A DNA stretch of 64,000 nucleotides from Accumulibacter sp964420975 (GTDB taxonomy: Bacteria; Pseudomonadota; Gammaproteobacteria; Burkholderiales; Rhodocyclaceae): positions 131,136 to 195,135 of the forward strand of contig CAYQVH010000004.1 in NCBI GenBank assembly GCA_964420975.1, written 5' to 3'. Under the pieces are notes generated by a model. That model was not told the DNA's origin, searched no databases, and saw only the letters and a program-made list of their open reading frames with translations. Positions 34,247 through 43,200 of this stretch are shown one piece after another. A program made the position numbers and the translations under genes. Within the stretch, counting starts at the first letter, position 1. The number at the start of each line of letters is the position of its first letter.

Positions 34247-36766
34247 ATGTTCGACGCGAAGACCGGATGGCCGGGAGCACTCCTGGCTTGGCTGGTGAGC
34301 CTGATGATGGTAGCGGCGTCACCTGCGCTGGGACAGCAGGTGACGGGGACGCTGGGTGCGCCCAACGCGACGACGACCATCAGCAACAAGCAGTTGCCGC
34401 CGCCCGACCCGGCGTTTGGCGGCGTGATCAAGGACGACGCGCTGCAAAGCAAGTACTGGTGGGCGCCGCGCGTGGTGCCGCCGAAAGGCGCCCCCAATGT
34501 GTTGCTGGTCATAACCGACGACGCCGGGTTTGGCGTTCCGAGCACCTTCGGTGGCGTCATCCCGACGCCGACGATGGATCGCATCGCCAGGGAAGGGCTG
34601 CGGTACAACCGGGTTTTCTCGACCGCACTCTGCTCGCCGACGCGCGCCGCGCTGATTACCGGCCGCAATCATCACTCGGTGGGTTTTGGCGTCATCTCCG
34701 AGCAGTCGACGGGCTTTCCCGGCTATAACAGCATCATCGGCAAGGACAAGGCGACGATCGGACGCATCCTGCTGGATAACGGCTACGCCACGGCATGGTT
34801 TGGCAAGAACCACAACACGCCGGCGTTCGCTGCCAGCCAGGTCGGGCCTTTCGACCAGTGGCCGACGGGAATGGGCTTCGAGTACTTCTACGGTTTCGTC
34901 GGCGGCGATGCGAACCAGTGGCAACCCAACCTGTTCCGCAACACGACGCAGATCTTCCCCTTCGCCGGCAAGGCGCCGGGCAGCTGGAACCTGATTACGG
35001 CGATGGCCGACGACGCCATCGACTACATGACGCGGATCCATCAGATCGATCCGAGCAAGCCGGTCTTCATCAAGTATGCACCGGGCGCGACGCACGCGCC
35101 GCATCATCCGACCAAGGAGTGGGTGGACAAGGTCAGCGCCCTGCACTTGTTTGACGACGGCTATGAGAAGGTGCGCGAGCGGATCTTCGAGAACCAGAAG
35201 CGATTGGGGGTAATTCCCAAGGATACCCAGCTCGCGCCGTGGCCAAGCAAGGTGCTCAAACCGTGGGATCAGTTGACCGCCGACGAGAAGAAGCTGTTCG
35301 TCCGCCAGGTCGAAGTCTTTGCCGCCTACGCGATGTATAGCGACTACGAGATTGGTCGCGTGATCCAGGCCTTCCAGGACCTTGGCAAGCTAGACAACAC
35401 GCTGGTGATTTACATCAACGGCGACAACGGCACTAGCGCCGAGGGCGGGCCGTTGGGAACGCCGAACGAGGTGGCGTTTTTCAACGGCCTGAACATGCTG
35501 CCGGCCGAGGTCCAGATGAAGTTTTACGATGTCTGGGGCACCGAACAGACGTACAACCACATGTCTGCCGGCTGGTCGTGGGCCTTTGATACGCCATTCG
35601 ACTGGTTCAAGCAGAATGCCTCGCGACTCGGCGGAATCAATCAGAACATGGTCGTCTCCTGGCCAGCGCGAATCAAGGATCCGGGCGCCCTGCGCGAGCA
35701 GTTCGTGCACGTGATCGACGTCGTGCCGACGATCCTCGAGGCCTCCGGCATCAAGGCGCCGGAAATGGTCGACGGCATCCGGCAGGCGCCGATCGAGGGG
35801 ACGAGCTTTGCGTATACCTTCGACGCCACCAGCGCCAAAGTCGCCTCACGACACAAGACGCAGTACTTCGAAATGTTTGGCCAGTGGGCGCTGTATCAGG
35901 ACGGCTGGATGTTGAGCACCCAGGTCAATCGCGCTCCCTGGGAGGCATTTGGTCCGGCCAACCCGGATCCGCTCAACAATCAGGTCTTTCAGCTCTACGA
36001 TCTGAGCAAGGACTTCAGCCAGTCCGAGGATATCGCCGCCAAGTATCCGCAGAAGGTCAAGGACATGAAGACCGCGTTCGTTGCCGAGGCGAAGAAGCAC
36101 CAGGTGTTTCCGCTCGATGCTTCGGTAGCGGCACGCATCGTGGCGCCACGTCCGAACATTACGGCTGGGCGCAGCGAGTTCGTCTACACCCGGCCGATGA
36201 TCGGGTTGCCGCAGGGCGATTCGCCGATGCTGCTGAATGCCTCGTACACCATCACGGCCGATATCGACGTTCCGCAAACAGGCGCCGAGGGGATGATCGT
36301 AACTTCGGGGGGGCGCTTTGCCGGCTACGGCTTCTATTTGCTGCAAGGCAGGCCCGTCTTTCTGTGGAACCTGGTCGATCTCGAACGCCTGAAATGGGAA
36401 GGTTCCGAGGCGCTGACCCCTGGGCGCCATACGGTCGAATTCGACTTCAAGTATGACGGGCTGGGTGTCGGTACGCTGGCTTACAACAGTTTCAGCGGTG
36501 TCGGTCGTCCGGGCACCGGAACGCTGAAGGTGGACGGCACGGTGGTCGCCACCAAGGCGATGCCGAAAACGCTGCCCATGATCCTGCAGTGGGATGAAAG
36601 CTTTGACGTCGGGTCGGACACCCTGACCGGAGTCAATGACGCCGATTACAAGCCGCCGTTCCCGCTGACCGCCAAGCTGAACAAGCTGACGATCAAGGTC
36701 GATCGGCCACAGCTTTCGCCCGCCGACATCAAGACGCTCGAGGCGGCGATGAGGACCAAGGATTGA
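34247..36766 (+). CDS. Secreted arylsulfatase (type I, formylglycine-dependent)
   Basis: An 839-residue sulfatase with a signal peptide (hydrophobic residues 11-26, cleavage near SPALGQ). The activation motif Cys129-S-P-T-R in LCSPTRAALITGR is the substrate for formylglycine conversion. Metal ligands Asp91-Asp92 are in LVITDDAGFG, and INGDNGTSAEGGP supplies the second metal site. The C-terminal region (after about residue 600) is a beta-rich domain typical of large bacterial arylsulfatases. It would hydrolyse sulfate esters in the periplasm or outside. No dedicated FGE gene is in the window. Confidence 0.93.
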   Translation: MFDAKTGWPGALLAWLVSLMMVAASPALGQQVTGTLGAPNATTTISNKQLPPPDPAFGGVIKDDALQSKYWWAPRVVPPKGAPNVLLVITDDAGFGVPSTFGGVIPTPTMDRIAREGLRYNRVFSTALCSPTRAALITGRNHHSVGFGVISEQSTGFPGYNSIIGKDKATIGRILLDNGYATAWFGKNHNTPAFAASQVGPFDQWPTGMGFEYFYGFVGGDANQWQPNLFRNTTQIFPFAGKAPGSWNLITAMADDAIDYMTRIHQIDPSKPVFIKYAPGATHAPHHPTKEWVDKVSALHLFDDGYEKVRERIFENQKRLGVIPKDTQLAPWPSKVLKPWDQLTADEKKLFVRQVEVFAAYAMYSDYEIGRVIQAFQDLGKLDNTLVIYINGDNGTSAEGGPLGTPNEVAFFNGLNMLPAEVQMKFYDVWGTEQTYNHMSAGWSWAFDTPFDWFKQNASRLGGINQNMVVSWPARIKDPGALREQFVHVIDVVPTILEASGIKAPEMVDGIRQAPIEGTSFAYTFDATSAKVASRHKTQYFEMFGQWALYQDGWMLSTQVNRAPWEAFGPANPDPLNNQVFQLYDLSKDFSQSEDIAAKYPQKVKDMKTAFVAEAKKHQVFPLDASVAARIVAPRPNITAGRSEFVYTRPMIGLPQGDSPMLLNASYTITADIDVPQTGAEGMIVTSGGRFAGYGFYLLQGRPVFLWNLVDLERLKWEGSEALTPGRHTVEFDFKYDGLGVGTLAYNSFSGVGRPGTGTLKVDGTVVATKAMPKTLPMILQWDESFDVGSDTLTGVNDADYKPPFPLTAKLNKLTIKVDRPQLSPADIKTLEAAMRTKD

Positions 36767-37020
36767 CAGCGGCAAGCAGGGGTCCGATTGGTATTGGGGC
36801 GCGGCGGAATAATGCCGTTGTTGCGCGAATTACGAGAGGCCTCGCCGCGCGCTCCTTGTTGGCTCTGACGCTTGGCGCGTCGGCGCTTTGCTTTCCGGCG
36901 CTCGCGCAAACCCCGGCGTCTCCAGCCGAGACTGATTTCGGCGTACTCGTCGGGCGTTGGGTCCGCCCGGATGGCGGTTATACGGTAGAGCCTCTTGCAA
37001 AACCCGCCCGGCAGGGCTGA
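36763..37020 (+). pseudogene. Secreted small protein gene truncated by an insertion sequence
   Basis: A TTG at 36763 overlaps the sulfatase stop and starts 75 native codons: a signal peptide (SLLALTLGASALCFPALAQT) and the opening of a mature domain, DFGVLVGRWVRPDGGYTV. At codon 76 the frame enters the left end of the IS (GAGCCTCTT...) and adds 10 foreign residues before a stop. The rest of the gene is not found on the other side of the IS. The family name is not known to me. Confidence 0.75.
36988..37003 (+). repeat. Left terminal inverted repeat of the IS
   Basis: GAGCCTCTTGCAAAAC, exact inverse of 38474-38489. It begins directly after codon 75 of the interrupted gene. Confidence 0.9.
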
Positions 37021-37120
37021 TTTATCGCGGCTGGGGGCGACAGCGGAGGACGCGGGCGGCCACGGGCGGCCACTTCTGTCATGATGCGGTTATCGAGAGC
37101 AATATCATAACGCCCGCCCA

Positions 37121-38302
37121 ATGGATGCTACCCAACGGCAACAGATCCTGCAACGGTGGCACGTGATTCAGCACGAGCTGCTGCCCGAGTTGGCGGAGCA
37201 ATTCGGTGGGCTGACGCCGAAACTGGAGAAGGCGATCCACCCGCTGGAATGGGTCCGCATCGAGGAATTCACGGGGACATTCTGGTGTGGGGTGGGACGT
37301 CCGCCCTTCGAGCGAGCGTGGCTGGCGAACGCCTTTGTGGCCAAGGCGGTGTTGGGGCTGGCGACGACGGCGGGGCTGCTTGAGCGGCTGATGATCGATC
37401 GTGCGCTGCGCCGGATCTGTGGTTTCCCGCGGTGTAAGAAACTGCCTTCCGAGGCCACCTTCTCGCGCGCTTTCGACGAGCTTGCCGAAGCCGGGCTGGG
37501 CCCACGCGTGCATCAAGCCCTGATCAAGGAACATCTTGGGGATCAACTGATCGGGCATGTCAGTCGCGACGGCACGGCCATCGAAGCTCGCGAACGCCGC
37601 GCCCGGAAAGAAGCGCCCACAGCGGAATCAGCCGCCGCGGCACAAACGGCCCTGTTGCCGGCGGAAGAGAGCCCTGGCGAAACGCCGGTGCTTGAAACGC
37701 CCGCACCGGCAAGAAAGCGGGGCCGCCCGAGGCGTGATGAAGCGCGTCCGGCCGCGAAGCCCTCCCCGATCCAGCGCCAACGCGGGCAAACCTTGGCGCA
37801 AATGCTCCACGAGATTCCCACCGCCTGTGATCGCGGCACGAAGTGCACTGCCCAAGGCGACAAGAACAGTTGGAGCGGCTACAAGCTGCATCTCGACACC
37901 GCCGACTGTGGCGTCCCCATTGCGGCGCTGCTCTCCAGCGCCTCGATGCACGACAGCCTGGCCGCCATACCGCTGTCGCTGATCAGCGCCACACGCGTGA
38001 CCCGTCGGTACGACCTCATGGATGCCGCTTATTGCAGCAGCGAATTACGTGAGCACAGCCGGAGTCTCGGCCACGTTCCCTCGATCGATCACAGCCCACG
38101 CCGCGGCACGAAGATCGAATTCTCCCCAGCCGAAGCGATCCGCTACCACGAACGCCCCGCCGCCGAGCGCAGCAACGCCCGACTGAAGGACGAATTCGGC
38201 GGCAGGACCCTCCGGGTCCAAGGTCCTACCAAAGTGATGGCCCACCTGATGTTCGGCATCCTGGCGCTGTCCGCCGATCAGTTGATGCGATTACGACCAT
38301 GA
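37121..38302 (+). CDS. DDE transposase of the IS (DUF772/DDE_Tnp_1 type)
   Basis: A 393-residue transposase. The N-terminal DUF772 region (RPPFERAWLANAFVAKAVLG) is followed by a DDE domain: Asp in SRDGTAIEARERR, Asp in DLMDAAYCSSEL, and Glu downstream in SNARLKDEFGGRTLRV. A low-complexity Ala/Glu/Pro insert with an AT-hook-like RKRGRPRRD lies in the middle. It appears full length and intact. It is best placed in the IS5/IS1182-related group; the exact family needs a database comparison. Confidence 0.85.
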   Translation: MDATQRQQILQRWHVIQHELLPELAEQFGGLTPKLEKAIHPLEWVRIEEFTGTFWCGVGRPPFERAWLANAFVAKAVLGLATTAGLLERLMIDRALRRICGFPRCKKLPSEATFSRAFDELAEAGLGPRVHQALIKEHLGDQLIGHVSRDGTAIEARERRARKEAPTAESAAAAQTALLPAEESPGETPVLETPAPARKRGRPRRDEARPAAKPSPIQRQRGQTLAQMLHEIPTACDRGTKCTAQGDKNSWSGYKLHLDTADCGVPIAALLSSASMHDSLAAIPLSLISATRVTRRYDLMDAAYCSSELREHSRSLGHVPSIDHSPRRGTKIEFSPAEAIRYHERPAAERSNARLKDEFGGRTLRVQGPTKVMAHLMFGILALSADQLMRLRP

Positions 38303-38473
38303 ACCCCGGCGTTCCCTCTCCGGCTACGGGGCATTCGATGAGGCAGGAGGCGGTTCGCGCCGAACGATGAAAACCATGCCATCAGCTTAGCCGCTCGGAC
38401 ACCGAGACCTCTCGCAACACACAAATTGCTCCCCGAGGGCGAATGCTACGGCGCAACCGGTCGCGCAGAGGGA

Positions 38474-38489
38474 GTTTTGCAAGAGGCTC
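38474..38489 (-). repeat. Right terminal inverted repeat of the IS
   Basis: GTTTTGCAAGAGGCTC on the plus strand, exact inverse of the left end. Six bases later begins the poly-A/hairpin of the next gene's terminator. Confidence 0.9.
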
Positions 38490-38494
38490 AGTTG

Positions 38495-38522
38495 AAAAAA
38501 AACGGCGGCCCTGGGGCCGCCG
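38495..38522 (-). terminator. Rho-independent terminator of the PEP-CTERM gene
   Basis: The stem CGGCGGCC (38503-38510) / GGCCGCCG (38515-38522) with loop CTGG is followed on the minus strand by eight T. It lies 22 bases after the stop of the leftward gene at 38545. It is a textbook intrinsic terminator. Confidence 0.9.
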
Positions 38523-38544
38523 CTCAATCGTCATACTGACTGAA

Positions 38545-39921
38545 TCATTTCCGTTTTTGATTGCGCGATCTTGCATAACCCATGCCGGCCATGGCAACGC
38601 CAAGCAACGAAAGCATGCCCGGTTCGGGCACCCTTGGATCGACCGGAGGTGAAACGCCAGGAGCAAAGGTCGACCCGCCGTAGGTAAAGTAGCTGTCGGC
38701 ATTGCTGCCACCGCCCAGCATGACCAGGAAAGGGTTGTCTGCGGTCAAGCTGAACAGTCCGTTCGGAAGGGTTACATCGCAGCGGTCGTAAGCCGTACCG
38801 GCGATGGCAGTGCAACCGGAGGTGTCCACCAGCACGCCATCAAGCAACAGCGACCCGAGGTCGGTTTGCTTGATGACGATAGAGGCATAATCTACGAGGA
38901 AGTCTTGCGTACCGCTTGGGGTCGACAGCCGGTAGCTCTTGAGCCATGTATCAGCACCAGGGACCAGCGACATGGCCGGATCGGTGTTGTTACCCGCGCC
39001 ACCCTTCAGGTACTGGGCGACCATGACGGCACTCGATGCCTCGACTGTCGTGCCGGTCAGCGAACTGAGCGAAAACTCGTGGTACTCCCCCTTATTTTTG
39101 GTTGCGACAACAACACCGCCTACTTTGATTTCGGTATTGTCGGCGGTGGCTATCACGCGAACCAGGTCGCTGGTTGTGGAAGCGAGCGCAGAGCCCTGCG
39201 AGGCGGCAAGGTAATAGGTTTTCGACAGCTTGTCCGTCGGGATCATCTGCTCGAGCAATGTGTCACAGAACGTGGTGCCGGCCGGTACCTGGGCGCATTC
39301 ATGGCCGCCGAATACCGCCACTGCCTTGTCTGAGACGACTTGGGAGCCGGTCAGATTGGTCGCGCCTCCGGCGTACTTGTAGGTCTCACCGGCTTGAAGC
39401 GTCACGGTGATCGGGGCGCTACCAATCGGCGTGAACGTAACATTCGTGTTGTTCTGCGTCGCGTGGATGGCAACTTGGCTACCCTCTCCGAATCCATTAC
39501 CCTGGCTTGCGACGACATAGTTCGTCCCAAGCGCGCCGCTATCGAGCAGGTATGTCATGTCGGTAGAAAACCCCTTGCGGTTGACGAAATAGCCTCCGAT
39601 GGCCGTCGGCGATACGATCTTGAAACCTGAGTTCGCGATTCCGGTTCCGGATTGCTGATAAATATCCGGAATGACCAAATTGAAGAAACCATCCGCCCCC
39701 AGCGTGACGTTCTGGTTGAAACCCGCCTGGTTGGAAACGGTGGCCGACTGCCCAGCGCTACCAAACAGGAAGACCGACGAATCTCCGCCAAGGCCTACCG
39801 TGTTTTTGTTGTAGTCAAAAAAAAGTTCCGATGCATTGGCTGCGCCGACCGTCAGGCCGGAGAAAGCCATCGCGACGGCGAAGGTGGTGGGTTTCAGCCG
39901 TATACCTAGATTGGTTTTCAT
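38545..39921 (-). CDS. PEP-CTERM sorted exported protein, IgGFc-binding-like
   Basis: A 458-residue exported protein with a signal peptide (FAVAMAFSGLTVGAANASE), an IgGFc-binding-type beta-rich domain (KGFSTDMTYLLDSGALGTNY, FGGHECAQVPAGTTFCDTL, EQMIPTDKLSKTYYLAAS) and a C-terminal PEP-CTERM signal (VPEPGMLSLLGVAMAGMGYARSRNQKRK in outline: VPEP, hydrophobic helix, basic tail). Exosortase would cleave it for surface or matrix attachment. The ATG at 39921 has GAGGAAATTC upstream. It has a lower GC content than its neighbours, its own terminator and a candidate sigma-54 promoter. Confidence 0.88.
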   Translation of the reverse strand: MKTNLGIRLKPTTFAVAMAFSGLTVGAANASELFFDYNKNTVGLGGDSSVFLFGSAGQSATVSNQAGFNQNVTLGADGFFNLVIPDIYQQSGTGIANSGFKIVSPTAIGGYFVNRKGFSTDMTYLLDSGALGTNYVVASQGNGFGEGSQVAIHATQNNTNVTFTPIGSAPITVTLQAGETYKYAGGATNLTGSQVVSDKAVAVFGGHECAQVPAGTTFCDTLLEQMIPTDKLSKTYYLAASQGSALASTTSDLVRVIATADNTEIKVGGVVVATKNKGEYHEFSLSSLTGTTVEASSAVMVAQYLKGGAGNNTDPAMSLVPGADTWLKSYRLSTPSGTQDFLVDYASIVIKQTDLGSLLLDGVLVDTSGCTAIAGTAYDRCDVTLPNGLFSLTADNPFLVMLGGGSNADSYFTYGGSTFAPGVSPPVDPRVPEPGMLSLLGVAMAGMGYARSRNQKRK

Positions 39922-40399
39922 GAATTTCCTCTTTTCAGTTGATCGTGTCTGCCGAAGGCTGTTAGGAAACCGAATCCCAATAGCCCGGCTGGCCAGTACC
40001 AAGCAATAATTGCACCATATTGCTGGGTGTTTCACAAAGTCTTGTTAAACAAACGGCTTGATTCAAATTGCCCGGGAGGATACAGGTTGGGGCGAAATGG
40101 AGTGTAAAATTATCCGACATATGCCGCGAGGTGGCAGGAAAAAAAGGGGCCAAGCTCAAATAGCCATCAACAATCCAACGCTTAGTCGGGATCTGCACGC
40201 CGACGCGATCCGCGCCGGGCAGCCGTAACCGGATTGCGGTAAACGCGGACGGCGACAACGACGACGTGACGCGCTTCCCTCAGATTGAGATCCCGGGCCC
40301 CCGATCGTCATTGCGCGCGCAGCGGGCGCAAAGCAGGCGACGCACGATCCGACTACGAGGACGATCGGTCTCCTTGCCGCACTTTCTCCCTGAGGTCGT
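39922..40399. other. Upstream region of the PEP-CTERM gene
   Basis: No coding sequence is supported in these 478 bases, which are AT-richer than average between 40000 and 40130. They contain a sigma-54-like promoter (40002-40017). Sequence further upstream (40060-40160) could bind an enhancer-binding activator, but no clear dyad was identified. Confidence 0.45.
40002..40017 (-). promoter_or_regulatory. Candidate sigma-54 (RpoN) promoter for the PEP-CTERM gene
   Basis: The minus strand reads TGGTGCAATTATTGCT. It has the invariant GG and GC dinucleotides exactly ten bases apart and a perfect TTGCT -12 element against the consensus TGGCAC-N5-TTGCW (two mismatches in the -24 element). It is 81 bases upstream of the ATG. 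RpoN with PrsK/PrsR-type regulation is known for PEP-CTERM genes in floc-forming relatives, which supports the call. Confidence 0.6.
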
Positions 40400-41143
40400 T
40401 CAGCCGGCCGCTTGATACAGGTTTTCCAGGTTCCGCTCGCTGACGGCCTCCCGCGGTCGATCGAAAACCATCTTGCCTTGTTTGAGGCCGACGACGCGTT
40501 CGGCAAGCAGCGGCAGCAACGCCGGATTGTGCACGACGCAGATCAACGAGGCGTCACGGGCGGCGTTGACCAACAGCCGGCAGACGTCTGCGGCAGCCGA
40601 AGGGTCGAGTGCCGCCGTCGGCTCGTCGGCGAGGATCAGGCGTGGCCGTTGGGTGAGCAGGCGGGCGATCGCGACTTTTTGTCGCTCTCCACCGGAGAGC
40701 TGGTCGGCGCGGATAGCGGCGTGCGCGGTCAGACCGACGGCAGCGAGGGCGGCTTCGGCGTTGGCAACCTCCGCCGCCGGGTAGCAGCGCGTCCAGCTTC
40801 GCCAACCGCGGACGCGGGACAGCGCACCCATGAGCACGTTGTCGCGAGCGGAGAGGCGGGATACCAGGTGCAGCCCCTGCATCACCTGCCCGATTTCGGC
40901 CCGCAACGCGCGCAGTCCGGACGCCGGCAGCGGCGGAGAAAGCGCTCGGCCGAGCACTTCGATCCGGCCTTGCTGAGGCTGCAGGAAGCCGCTGAGCAGA
41001 CGCAGGAGCGTCGACTTGCCGGCACCGTTGTGGCCGATGATCGCGACTCGCTCGCCTGGCGCCAATTCGAGGCGGTCGATCTGCAAGACGGTCTGGCCAC
41101 CAGCGACGTAAACCAGTTCGTCGATGAGGCAGCAGCGATTCAC
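40400..41143 (-). CDS. PhnC-type ABC transporter ATP-binding protein
   Basis: A 247-residue ATPase with Walker A GHNGAGKS (37-44), signature LSGGERQKVA, and Walker B LILADEPTAALDP. The GTG at 41143 overlaps the permease stop as GTGA. It clusters with PhnE- and PhnD-type genes, so it belongs to the phosphonate/phosphite/organophosphate (or selenate-like) importer class. No C-P lyase, phosphonatase or phosphite dehydrogenase gene accompanies it. Confidence 0.88.
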   Translation of the reverse strand: MNRCCLIDELVYVAGGQTVLQIDRLELAPGERVAIIGHNGAGKSTLLRLLSGFLQPQQGRIEVLGRALSPPLPASGLRALRAEIGQVMQGLHLVSRLSARDNVLMGALSRVRGWRSWTRCYPAAEVANAEAALAAVGLTAHAAIRADQLSGGERQKVAIARLLTQRPRLILADEPTAALDPSAAADVCRLLVNAARDASLICVVHNPALLPLLAERVVGLKQGKMVFDRPREAVSERNLENLYQAAG

Positions 41144-42036
41144 AGCAACGCGTGGCGGATACGCCGGCTGAGCGCGTCGAAGCCCGAGACGACAACGGTG
41201 ATCACGATCAACACCGTCGCCAGCCGACCCCACTGAAACAACGCCGTCGCTTCGCTGATCAACAGGCCGAGGCCGCCAGCGCCAATGATGCCGAGGATGG
41301 TCGAGTCGCGAATGTTGAACTCCCAGATGTAGAGATGGCTGGATACGAACTGGGGGACGACGGCTGGCCAGACGGCGTTGAAAAAAACCTGGGCTGGCGT
41401 GGCGCCGACACTGCGAACCGCGTCGATGGCACCTCGGTCGAGCGACTCGATCGCTTCCGCGAACAGTTTGCCGTAGCTTCCCATCGAGTGCAGGCCGATG
41501 GCGAGGATGCCGGCGCTGGGGCCGAGTCCGACGATGCCGACCAGCACGAGGCCGAAGACCAGCGTGTGAATCGAGCGCGCGAGGTCGAGAAGGCCTTTTG
41601 CCAGCCAGGCGACCGGTTTCGGCGCCGCCAGGTTACGCGCCGTGACGACTGCCAGCGGCAGAGCGAGCAAGGCGCCAAGCAGCGAGCCGAGGGTGGCGAT
41701 GCTGATCGTCGTCCAGGTTGCTCGTGCCAGACCGGAGAGATAGGCGCGCTCGACCTGTCGGCGGTCTTCGACGCGCAGCAAGGTTCCGTCTTCGCTGCGG
41801 TATTCCAGCCGCGGATTGCCGAACCAGGCGTCGACGACGCTGGGGCGGGAAAACTCGCCGAGCGTCTTGAGCAGATTGGTCAACGGTTGCCGGCCCAGCG
41901 TGAGGTCGCCGTCGCGGGCGAGCGAAACGAGGCAGGCACTGACGAGCAAGGCGTAAGCAAGCAGCAGCCCGAGAAAGCCCAAACGACCCGCGGTGGTCGG
42001 CGGCGGGCGGCTGGTGAGGGTCGGCTGATCGCTCAT
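41140..42036 (-). CDS. PhnE-type ABC transporter permease
   Basis: A 298-residue permease with about six helices. The coupling loop IESLDRGAIDAVRSVGATPAQ and the conserved FNIRDSTILGIIGAGGLGLLI are typical of PhnE. Unlike minimal PhnE proteins it has a soluble periplasmic stretch after the first helix (WFGNPRLEYRSEDGTLLRVED). It overlaps the genes on either side by four bases. Confidence 0.88.
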   Translation of the reverse strand: MSDQPTLTSRPPPTTAGRLGFLGLLLAYALLVSACLVSLARDGDLTLGRQPLTNLLKTLGEFSRPSVVDAWFGNPRLEYRSEDGTLLRVEDRRQVERAYLSGLARATWTTISIATLGSLLGALLALPLAVVTARNLAAPKPVAWLAKGLLDLARSIHTLVFGLVLVGIVGLGPSAGILAIGLHSMGSYGKLFAEAIESLDRGAIDAVRSVGATPAQVFFNAVWPAVVPQFVSSHLYIWEFNIRDSTILGIIGAGGLGLLISEATALFQWGRLATVLIVITVVVSGFDALSRRIRHALL

Positions 42037-42902
42037 TTGGCGCGCAGGCTTCCGGTGGCCAGACCGGCGTCACGGATCGGTTTATAAAAGGCGTCGTCAC
42101 GGCTGACGAAGCCGGTGTAGTGCGGTGGCAGCAGTCCCGGATTGCGCTTGAGTGCTTCGCCGACCTCGACCAGCGCCGCCTGCAAGCGAGACACGAACGC
42201 CTTGTCAGTCGCCAGCGATCGACTGACGGCGAAAGCGTCATTCGGTAACGGCGCCGACTGCCAGACGATGACCGATTGCTCGTCCTTGATCAGACCCTGT
42301 TCGATCATCGCGTTACGATTGCGGTTGTAATCCGCGCCGGCGTCGAGAACGCCCTGGGTCACCTGCATTTCAATCGCTTGGTGCTTGGTATGGAGCACTT
42401 TGGCGAAGTGCTTGTTGGGGTCGATACCCTGGCTCATGAAGTAATGCAGAGGAATCAGATAACCGGACGTTGACCCTTTGTCGCCGAAAGCGAAGGTTCT
42501 GCCTTTGAGGTCCGCCGGCTGTCGGATGCCGGAAGCCGGGTGGGTGACGATGATCGCGTAGTACTCGGGTTTGCCATCGTAGAGAATGGTCGCCACGACT
42601 TGGGCGCCGGCCTCGTGGTTGGCGAGTACGTAACCCCACGGCCCCATCAACGCGAGATCGGTTTCGCCGTTGGCCAGCGATTTGGCAAGGCCCTCCCAGC
42701 TGTCGACGGTGCGCAGTTCAACCGGTCGTTGCAGGCGGGCAGCGAGATACGCGGCAAGCGGGCGATAGGCGGCGTCATTCTTGTCCTTGTCAGGCTGAAA
42801 CAGACCGACACCGAACTTGAGAGGGGGTTCTGCCGCATTCAGGCCGCCGGCAAAGGCCATGGCAGCGATCAGCAGGCACCACATGCGGAAGCAGCGAGTC
42901 AT
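42033..42902 (-). CDS. PhnD-type substrate-binding protein
   Basis: A 289-residue periplasmic binding protein with a signal peptide (MWCLLIAAMAFAGGLNAAEP). PhnD family features include the DLALMGPWGYVLA ligand loop, LKGRTFAFGDKGSTSGYLIP and VLDAGADYNRN. The ATG at 42902 has an AAGGAGAATCG ribosome-binding site. The ligand is uncertain: phosphonate, phosphite, or the related oxyanions handled by this family. No Pho box was seen upstream. Confidence 0.88.
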   Translation of the reverse strand: MTRCFRMWCLLIAAMAFAGGLNAAEPPLKFGVGLFQPDKDKNDAAYRPLAAYLAARLQRPVELRTVDSWEGLAKSLANGETDLALMGPWGYVLANHEAGAQVVATILYDGKPEYYAIIVTHPASGIRQPADLKGRTFAFGDKGSTSGYLIPLHYFMSQGIDPNKHFAKVLHTKHQAIEMQVTQGVLDAGADYNRNRNAMIEQGLIKDEQSVIVWQSAPLPNDAFAVSRSLATDKAFVSRLQAALVEVGEALKRNPGLLPPHYTGFVSRDDAFYKPIRDAGLATGSLRAK

Positions 42903-43200
42903 CGATTCTCCTTTCGAAACGGCGGGATCCAGGGGTGACCGCAGGCCAACCGTTATCACGGCATCCTGCGGGATATTCGTTCGCCACTCGGTGCGGGTTT
43001 GCGCCTCGTCATACGCTGGCGGGCGACGCGATTCGCCGAGTCGGCAGCGCCTTCTCTTTGGTCGCCGCAACAACGGCCAACTTACAGGCAAATGGGCTGT
43101 TGGCGACGCGAGGTCGCCAACGCCGGCGGGACGTCGAGAGGTCGACCGTCTGCGGGAAATCCGGAGTATCGTTAACCGTTCGTATTGCGAGGCTTTTACC
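42903..43200. other. Divergent region between the PhnD-type gene and the HDOD gene
   Basis: The 298 bases hold promoters for both directions. An open frame in phase with the HDOD gene extends upstream through it but has no family similarity and no starts with good ribosome-binding sites. No Pho box or other operator was recognised. Confidence 0.4.

Larger units (their letters stand above)
36988..38489. mobile_element. Complete 1.5-kb insertion sequence (IS5/IS4-superfamily type)
   Basis: The element is bounded by perfect 16-bp inverted repeats, GAGCCTCTTGCAAAAC at 36988-37003 and its complement at 38474-38489, and carries one intact transposase gene. The flanks (GGTA on the left, AGTT on the right) do not form a target duplication, so one side has been rearranged since insertion. 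The element cuts a small exported-protein gene on the left and abuts the terminator of the PEP-CTERM gene on the right. Confidence 0.9.
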
